Shown here one piece after another: positions 13,148-17,194 of a stretch of 17,194 nt of DNA. Location of the stretch: contig JBDKTJ010000180.1 of assembly GCA_039698075.1 (NCBI GenBank), positions 1 to 17,194 of the forward strand, in the 5' to 3' direction. How positions within the stretch are numbered: the stretch's first letter is position 1; each line of letters starts with the position of its first letter. Under the pieces are notes generated by a model that saw only the letters and a program-made list of their open reading frames with translations, had not been told where the DNA came from and ran no database searches. Made by a program: the position numbers and the translations under genes. This DNA is from JAJFVC01 sp039698075 (lineage in GTDB: Bacteria > Planctomycetota > Planctomycetia > Pirellulales > Thermoguttaceae).

Positions 13148-14548
13148 ATGTCGCCCGAAACCGCCGAACAGTTTCTCGCCCGTCGAATCAACTACGAACG
13201 CGCGGCGTCGATGCCCAGTTCGGAGGCCGCGTATAAACTGGATCGGATGCGGGAGCTGTTGCGCCGGCTCGACGATCCGCATCGCGAGATGCCGATCGTT
13301 CACATTGCGGGCACCAAGGGCAAGGGTTCCACGGCGGCGATGATCGCGGCCATGTTGACGGCGGCCGGCCGGCGGGTCGGACGCTTTACGTCGCCGCACT
13401 TGCATCGGGTCGAGGAGCGATTGGCCATCGACGGCCGTGCGTGCGAACCCGACGCGTTGGCCCGCGTGTTGGAGCGTCTTCGGCCGGTGATCGAGGCGAT
13501 GGACCGATGGGGTACGGAGTGGAGCCCCACGTATTTTGAGATTCTCACCGCCGCCGCGCTGTGTTGGTTTGCCGAGCGCCGGGTGGATTGGGCCGTTTTG
13601 GAGGTCGGGCTCGGCGGCCGGCTCGATTCGACGAACGTCTGTCAACCGCGGTTGGCGATCGTGACCAGCATCAGCCTGGATCATACCCGGCAACTGGGCG
13701 CGACCACCGCCGCCATCGCCGCGGAAAAGGCCGGCATCATCAAGCCCGGCGTGCCGGTCCTCAGCGGCGTTCAAGACCCGGCGCCCCGCGAGGTGATTCG
13801 CCGCGTCGCCCGGCAAAACGGCTGCCCGCTGTTGGAGCTTGGCGAGGATTTCGATTTCGACTATCGTCCGCCGCGTCATTTGGAGCGTGCGCCCGCCCCG
13901 GGTTTTTTGGATTTTCGGGGCCCTTCCTTTGGAAACGCATTCTACAAGGATGTGCCTCTCAAACTTCCCGGTCGACATCAGGCGGCCAACGCCGCGCTGG
14001 CTTTGGCGGCGATCGAAATGCTTCGGCGCGAAGGCGTGGCGGTTTCGGAGTCGGCCGTGCGGAGCGGCTTGGCCGAGGTGACCTGGCCGGCGCGGATCGA
14101 GGTGGTCGGACGACATCCCGTCGTGGTGCTCGACGCCGCCCACAATGTGGCGTCCGTCGCCGCGCTGGTCGAATCGTTGGACGAAAGCTTTTCCGTCGAT
14201 CGTCGCGTGTTGGTTTTCGCTTCCACGCAAGAAAAAGACTTGCGCGGGATGTTGGAGCGGATGGTCGGACACTTCGACCACATCATCCTGACGCGCTATC
14301 AAGACAACCCGCGCGGAGTTCCGCCCGAACAGTTGCTGGCCCTCGTCTCTCCTTTCTTGACGAGAGAGGGGGCGAGTTGTTCCAGAACCGTAACCACGCC
14401 GACGGTCGAAATCGCGCCGACGCCCGCCGACGCCTGGTCGGCCGTTCATCGGTTGGCCCGGCCCGACGATCTGGTCTGCATCACGGGCTCATTTGTCCTC
14501 GCCGGCCAAATGCGGCGTCACATCGCGGCCCGCCCGCTATCGTGCTGA
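13148..14548 (+). CDS. folC: Bifunctional folylpolyglutamate synthase / dihydrofolate synthase
   Basis: FolC adds glutamate to dihydropteroate and to reduced folates, an ATP-dependent cytosolic Mur-ligase-type step. The 466-residue product has the family P-loop AGTKGKGST (54-62), FTSPHLHRVEER (80-91), YFEILTAAAL (129-138), EVGLGGRLDSTN (152-163), SISLDHTRQLG (174-184) followed by Lys194 in the EKAGIIKPG block, LPGRHQAANAALA (273-285), WPARIEVV (313-320) and the C-terminal domain's VVLDAAHN (326-333). Length is slightly above the usual 420-440. ATG 13148 is chosen because a TTG at 13097 and an ATG at 13115 overlap the likely promoter and add non-conserved residues; neither start has a good Shine-Dalgarno. 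The last 12 bp overlap the end of the convergent gene. Whether both activities are present cannot be judged from sequence alone. Confidence 0.95.
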   Translation: MSPETAEQFLARRINYERAASMPSSEAAYKLDRMRELLRRLDDPHREMPIVHIAGTKGKGSTAAMIAAMLTAAGRRVGRFTSPHLHRVEERLAIDGRACEPDALARVLERLRPVIEAMDRWGTEWSPTYFEILTAAALCWFAERRVDWAVLEVGLGGRLDSTNVCQPRLAIVTSISLDHTRQLGATTAAIAAEKAGIIKPGVPVLSGVQDPAPREVIRRVARQNGCPLLELGEDFDFDYRPPRHLERAPAPGFLDFRGPSFGNAFYKDVPLKLPGRHQAANAALALAAIEMLRREGVAVSESAVRSGLAEVTWPARIEVVGRHPVVVLDAAHNVASVAALVESLDESFSVDRRVLVFASTQEKDLRGMLERMVGHFDHIILTRYQDNPRGVPPEQLLALVSPFLTREGASCSRTVTTPTVEIAPTPADAWSAVHRLARPDDLVCITGSFVLAGQMRRHIAARPLSC

Positions 14549-15661
14549 CTCGGATTGGCGCAGGGCCGTCGAGGAGACGTCGTCGCGGAACACCTCGGGC
14601 GGCACTTCGCGGCAGATGGTCCGCAACGGCTCGGGCAATTCGAGATCGGACAGCCGCCAAAATCGTTCGCCCTGCAACCGTCCGAACACCAAAAACTTGC
14701 AGCCGCGTCCGGCGATCTCTTCCAGCGCGCGACGGCCTGCCGCCTCGTCGGCGTAGTATTTCGTCTCAGCCACGCGGCGCAGCGTGTCGAGGCCCACGAC
14801 GAACGTCGCGCCGGGGAACAGCCGCGTTTTTTCCAAAAATGTCGCCGCATGGGTCAGGCAGACCGGCTCGTCGGGCGAAAAGAGTTTCAACCGCCGTTCG
14901 ATCTCCAAAAAGTCCAGCGGCGGCTTGTCGACGTTTTCGATCGAAAGCTCGAACGTCGGCCGCTGGCCGAGCCACTGGCAGGCGATGTCGGCCATGCGAC
15001 GATGGCCCGCGTGCGGCGGATTGAACGACCCGGGAAACAACACCTCCGGCATCCGATCGGTCGGAGGGCAAAGCACGCGATCCAGGCGGCCCATCAAAAG
15101 CTCGCGCCATGCCGGCGGCGCCACGGTCTGCAACCGCTCGACTTGCTCGCCTTCGAGCAGATCCAGCTCCAGTCGGGCGGCGATGTCGCACGCCTCGGCC
15201 ACAACGTTCAACAGCAGCCGGCCGGCCACGTGCTCCTCTTCGGTCCGACTGCGACGACCCTTGTGCAGTTGCAGGCTCCAAACGGTCGTTTGCTCGATGG
15301 TTTGCAGCGCGGCGTGGATGCGATGCGGCCCATGCTTCGGACGATCGGTGGCGAGACTGGCCGTGCAGGCCGCGCCGATCGGCTGCGGATTGTTGGGCTC
15401 GAACCGTCGGGCCCGAACCAGCGCCGCCATCGCCATGGCCCGGGCCGTGGCTGCGGAGCAAAACTCGTCGGGCGGACCGCCAAGATACGCGGTCATTGAC
15501 GCGGCGGAGTACGGCACCACCGCCTCCAGCAACGTCCGCGATCCGCCGGGCACTTCCAGCAGATCGGCGATGGCGCGACTGCCGCCGCCGGCTGCGGCCA
15601 ACACGATCCGGCGCGGGGCGTCGTGAATCTGTTCGACTAGTTGTTCAGGCGAGAGGATCAT
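14537..15661 (-). CDS. Fusion of a degenerate CinA/PncC-like domain and a NadD/NMNAT-like nucleotidyltransferase
   Basis: The 374-residue protein has two parts. Residues about 1-165 follow the CinA C-terminal (PncC, NMN amidohydrolase) pattern: a short strand into AAAGGG (22-27), VPGGSRTLLEAVVPYS (37-52), then a TASLATDRPKHGPHR region (100-114). The catalytic AESCTGG of PncC is replaced by LAAAGGG, so the nucleophilic Ser is missing and deamidase activity is unlikely. Residues about 205-370 are a nucleotidyltransferase: LFPGSFNPPHAGH (208-220) is the GxFxPxHxGH signature, FELSIENVDKPPL (237-249) follows, and VSSTALR (362-368) is the ISSTxxR end motif. An NMN or nicotinate-mononucleotide adenylyltransferase role in NAD metabolism is inferred. 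Plant proteins with this same order of domains exist as I recall. ATG 15661 follows a GGGGGG run on the coding strand; longer starts run into the opposite promoter region and add non-conserved sequence. Confidence 0.85.
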   Translation of the reverse strand: MILSPEQLVEQIHDAPRRIVLAAAGGGSRAIADLLEVPGGSRTLLEAVVPYSAASMTAYLGGPPDEFCSAATARAMAMAALVRARRFEPNNPQPIGAACTASLATDRPKHGPHRIHAALQTIEQTTVWSLQLHKGRRSRTEEEHVAGRLLLNVVAEACDIAARLELDLLEGEQVERLQTVAPPAWRELLMGRLDRVLCPPTDRMPEVLFPGSFNPPHAGHRRMADIACQWLGQRPTFELSIENVDKPPLDFLEIERRLKLFSPDEPVCLTHAATFLEKTRLFPGATFVVGLDTLRRVAETKYYADEAAGRRALEEIAGRGCKFLVFGRLQGERFWRLSDLELPEPLRTICREVPPEVFRDDVSSTALRQSESAR

Positions 15662-15664
15662 ACC

Positions 15665-15704
15665 CCCCGATTGTAGATTACGCGGCTCGTTTTCACAATC
15701 GGGG
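15665..15704. repeat. Perfect 10-bp inverted repeat at the start of the CinA-NMNAT fusion gene
   Basis: CCCCGATTGT (15665-15674) and ACAATCGGGG (15695-15704) are perfect inverted copies with a 20-bp spacer. In the - strand transcript they would form a 10-bp stem whose 3' arm contains most of the G-run just before the ATG at 15661. It could be an operator or an RNA element that hides the ribosome-binding site. Confidence 0.65.
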
Positions 15705-15803
15705 TCCGCAAAACTTCCAAGATCGGCGGCCCGGCGGCGAACTACCCCTTGGGAGATGGTCCGTTCGATAGTTTCCGTTTTCAAAACGAAGGAGGTCATG
15801 GCC

Positions 15804-16571
15804 ATGATTCGGAAAATGCTGATGGCCGGCGGCGGTGTGGTTTTGGTGACGGTCGTGTTGGTGGGACGCGACGCCTACAGTTATCTGCGCACGTCGGCCG
15901 GCTACGTGACCGACGCCGTGCAGGAGGCCGTGCCGATCGAGTTTCAGATCGACCGCGCGCGGGACATGATCGACGACTTGGTGCCCGAGGTCCGAAAAAA
16001 CATGCACCTGATCGCCAAGGAGGAAGTCGAAGTGCAGCAGCTCGACCGGCAAATCGCCGAAGGCCAATTGCGATTGGCCCGCGAAAAGAAGCAATTGCTG
16101 CAACTGAAGACGGATGCGGCGTCCGGACGCACGTCGTTCGAGTACGCCGGGCGGCGTTACACGCTCGACGAAGTGCGGGCGGATCTGGCCGCGCGGTTCG
16201 AGCGTTACAAGACCGCCGAGACCACGGCGGCCAGTTGGCGGGAAGTGCGCGACGCCCGGCAAAAAAGCCTCGCGGCGGCCCAACAAAAACTCGAATCCAT
16301 GCTGGCCTCGAAACGGCAATTGCAGGTCGACGTGGAGAATCTCGAGGCGCGGCTCCAAACGATTTCCGCCGCCAAGGCCGGCAGCGGCTGCCAATTCGAC
16401 GAGAGCCGGCTGGGACGCGTCAAGCAACTGGTCGCCGGGCTGCGCACCCGGTTGGATGTGGCCGAACGACTGGCCGGCGCTGAGATCACGTGCCACGCCG
16501 AAATCCCGCTGGACAAAGTCGTGCCGGAGAACATCGTCCAACAAGTCTCGGAGCATTTTACCAAGAAGTAA
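15804..16571 (+). CDS. Membrane-anchored coiled-coil protein, planctomycete type
   Basis: The 255-residue protein begins with a basic end and one hydrophobic helix (MIRKMLMAGGGVVLVTVVLV, 1-20), then long amphipathic helices rich in Gln, Lys, Arg and Glu: about 47-107 and 124-190, joined by a short beta-like insert SFEYAGRRYTLDEV (111-124). A conserved-looking Cys pair lies at 196 and 230. Its topology resembles PspA-like or periplasmic coiled-coil proteins, but I see no specific family motif. ATG 15804 is chosen because AAGGAGG (15789-15795) is 8 bases upstream; the ATG at 15798 is only 2 away, and 15756 has no such site. It is divergent from the fusion gene and upstream of an FHA protein. 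The 3' end has been duplicated in tandem downstream. Function unknown. Confidence 0.8.
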   Translation: MIRKMLMAGGGVVLVTVVLVGRDAYSYLRTSAGYVTDAVQEAVPIEFQIDRARDMIDDLVPEVRKNMHLIAKEEVEVQQLDRQIAEGQLRLAREKKQLLQLKTDAASGRTSFEYAGRRYTLDEVRADLAARFERYKTAETTAASWREVRDARQKSLAAAQQKLESMLASKRQLQVDVENLEARLQTISAAKAGSGCQFDESRLGRVKQLVAGLRTRLDVAERLAGAEITCHAEIPLDKVVPENIVQQVSEHFTKK

Positions 16572-16650
16572 AACGCCGAAATCCCGACGGACAAAGTCGC
16601 GTCGGGAAATACGGTCCACCAAGTCTCGGGACACTCACGATAAAGTAAAA
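16495..16650 (+). repeat. Decayed 78-bp tandem duplication of the coiled-coil gene's 3' end
   Basis: Unit 1 (16495-16572) is the end of the coding region including its TAA; unit 2 (16573-16650) follows directly and keeps ACGCCGAAATCCCG, GGACAAAGTCG, GTCCA, CAAGTCTCGG and AGTAAA in order. The first 14 bases are identical; identity is about three quarters overall by eye. The 78-bp period is a multiple of three. After the stop, the same frame reads NAEIPTDKVASGNTVHQVSG and ends at TAA 16641-16643. Confidence 0.85.
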
Positions 16651-16696
16651 CGCCTTGCGATTTCTCTCGCCCTGCGTTCCCTCAACCAAAACTCTC

Positions 16697-16705
16697 TGCT
16701 ACCAT
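16697..16705 (+). promoter_or_regulatory. Possible extended -10 promoter element of the FHA gene (TGCTACCAT)
   Basis: TGC plus TACCAT matches the extended -10 form. TTCCCT (16677-16682) lies 17 bp before the hexamer as a poor -35. Transcription would begin near 16712, after the in-frame ATG at 16704, which supports the Shine-Dalgarno-preceded ATG at 16749 as the start. Confidence 0.4.
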
Positions 16706-16748
16706 GATCCAATGGATAAACTTGCTGCGAGGGTTTTGGAGGAGGGCG

Positions 16749-17194
16749 ATGGGCACGCGAGCGGCGCGACAACGTTTCTTTTTGTGGATCGACGGCGTGG
16801 GCGGCTATTGGGTGTGCCGCGGCGAGACCGTCTCGCTGGGTTCCGTGGGCGAATGCCGCGATGAGGCGGATGTGCCGATCTTAAGCGACCTTGCGCGGCG
16901 ACACGCCTTGTTGCGGCGCGACGACGAAGGTTTTTTGATCGAGGCCTTCCAGAAGGTTGCGGTGGGTGATCGGCCCGTGGACGGCGCCGCGTGGCTTCGC
17001 GACGGCTGCCGCATTCGGCTAGGCCGTTCGGTCCAGTTGCTGTTTCGTCGTCCGCACGCCCTGAGCGCCACCGCGCGGCTCGAGTTTGTGAGTCCGCATC
17101 GAACGCAGCCCTCGACCGACGCCGTGCTTTGGATGGCCGATTCGTGCGTGTTGGGTCCGAAATCGCACAGCCATGTGGTCTGCCGCCGATGGAC
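16749..17194 (+). CDS. FHA-domain protein, N-terminal part (3' end outside window)
   Basis: Forkhead-associated domains bind phosphothreonine peptides and usually read out Ser/Thr kinase signalling. The visible 148 residues contain, in order, VSLGSVGE (28-35), DVPILSDLARRHALLRRDDE (41-60), a beta-rich core and LRDGCRIRLGRSVQLLFRRP (83-102), which follow the FHA layout GR-x-SRxHA-x-LxDGDxIxLG. The Ser of the usual SRxHA is Ala (LARRHA), and the 'GR' at the start is GS, so phosphopeptide affinity may be altered. From about 107 a similar pattern begins again (LWMADSCVLGPKSHSHVVC), perhaps a second FHA-like unit. ATG 16749 has GGAGGAGGG (16738-16746) directly upstream; an in-frame ATG at 16704 has none. 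No membrane segment is visible. The frame is open at the window end. Confidence 0.8.
   Translation, partial: MGTRAARQRFFLWIDGVGGYWVCRGETVSLGSVGECRDEADVPILSDLARRHALLRRDDEGFLIEAFQKVAVGDRPVDGAAWLRDGCRIRLGRSVQLLFRRPHALSATARLEFVSPHRTQPSTDAVLWMADSCVLGPKSHSHVVCRRW

Noticed and set aside
13061..15024. Long open frames overlapping folC on both strands (13061-14449 minus; 13561-15024 plus)
   Set aside because: folC motifs occupy the real frame; these are Arg-rich shadows with no start signals.
15776..15788. Short palindrome CGTTTT-C-AAAACG just before the Shine-Dalgarno of the coiled-coil gene
   Set aside because: A one-base loop cannot form an RNA hairpin and a 6-bp half-site is weak evidence for an operator without further copies.
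1..17194. Mobile element, phage, toxin-antitoxin, CRISPR or defence island
   Set aside because: No transposase, integrase, recombinase, direct-repeat array or defence-family motif was seen; the gene content is core metabolism, transport and signalling.

Overview
The window looks like chromosomal core DNA of a planctomycete, probably from the Pirellulales or a related group. The evidence is a GC-rich, densely coded sequence that contains the Chlamydia/Verrucomicrobia/Planctomycetes 'small basic protein', a one-domain Ser/Thr kinase, ABC-2 exporters with very large external loops, and several proteins I recognise only as planctomycete-type hypotheticals. I see no rRNA, tRNA, CRISPR array, transposase or phage gene.

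Layout, left half (1-8292, all + strand). The window opens inside an ABC-2 exporter permease. A secreted or lipid-anchored hypothetical protein and an AcpH-like (HD-fold-like) protein with a TTG start follow, 3 bp apart. Next is scpB (chromosome segregation, without scpA beside it). Then comes a tight three-gene unit, rpe - degenerate histidine phosphatase - accD, with gaps of 4 and 6 bp. After it come a soluble Ser/Thr kinase, the lysine-tailed small basic protein behind a near-consensus promoter, and a LarA-type nickel racemase with all its catalytic residues.

Layout, middle (8357-12821, - strand). One promoter (TTGAAA-17 bp-TATAGT) drives an apparent operon: an ABC ATPase, a 601-residue ABC-2 permease with a large histidine-rich external loop, and a membrane-anchored helical/TPR-like protein. 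The two gaps in this operon carry G-rich repeat tracts in opposite orientation. One of them is a textbook G-quadruplex motif.

Layout, right end (13148-17194). folC (+) converges with, and overlaps by 12 bp, a - strand fusion of a degenerate CinA/PncC-like domain and an NMN adenylyltransferase-like domain. The start of that fusion gene is covered by a 10-bp perfect inverted repeat. Divergent from it lies a membrane-anchored coiled-coil protein whose last 78 bp, stop codon included, were duplicated in tandem and have decayed. The window ends inside an FHA-domain protein.

The genes do not form one pathway. They are core metabolism (pentose phosphate, fatty acid, folate, pyridine nucleotide), chromosome segregation, envelope transport and phospho-signalling. 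The most unusual items are two probably non-catalytic enzyme relatives (the phosphatase-like protein and the CinA-like domain), the inverted repeat over a ribosome-binding region, the G-quadruplex repeat in the transporter operon, and the decayed tandem duplication. Several promoters share an extended -10 form (TGnTAnnnT), which I used to choose start codons. I ran no searches: family assignments rest on motif recognition from memory.
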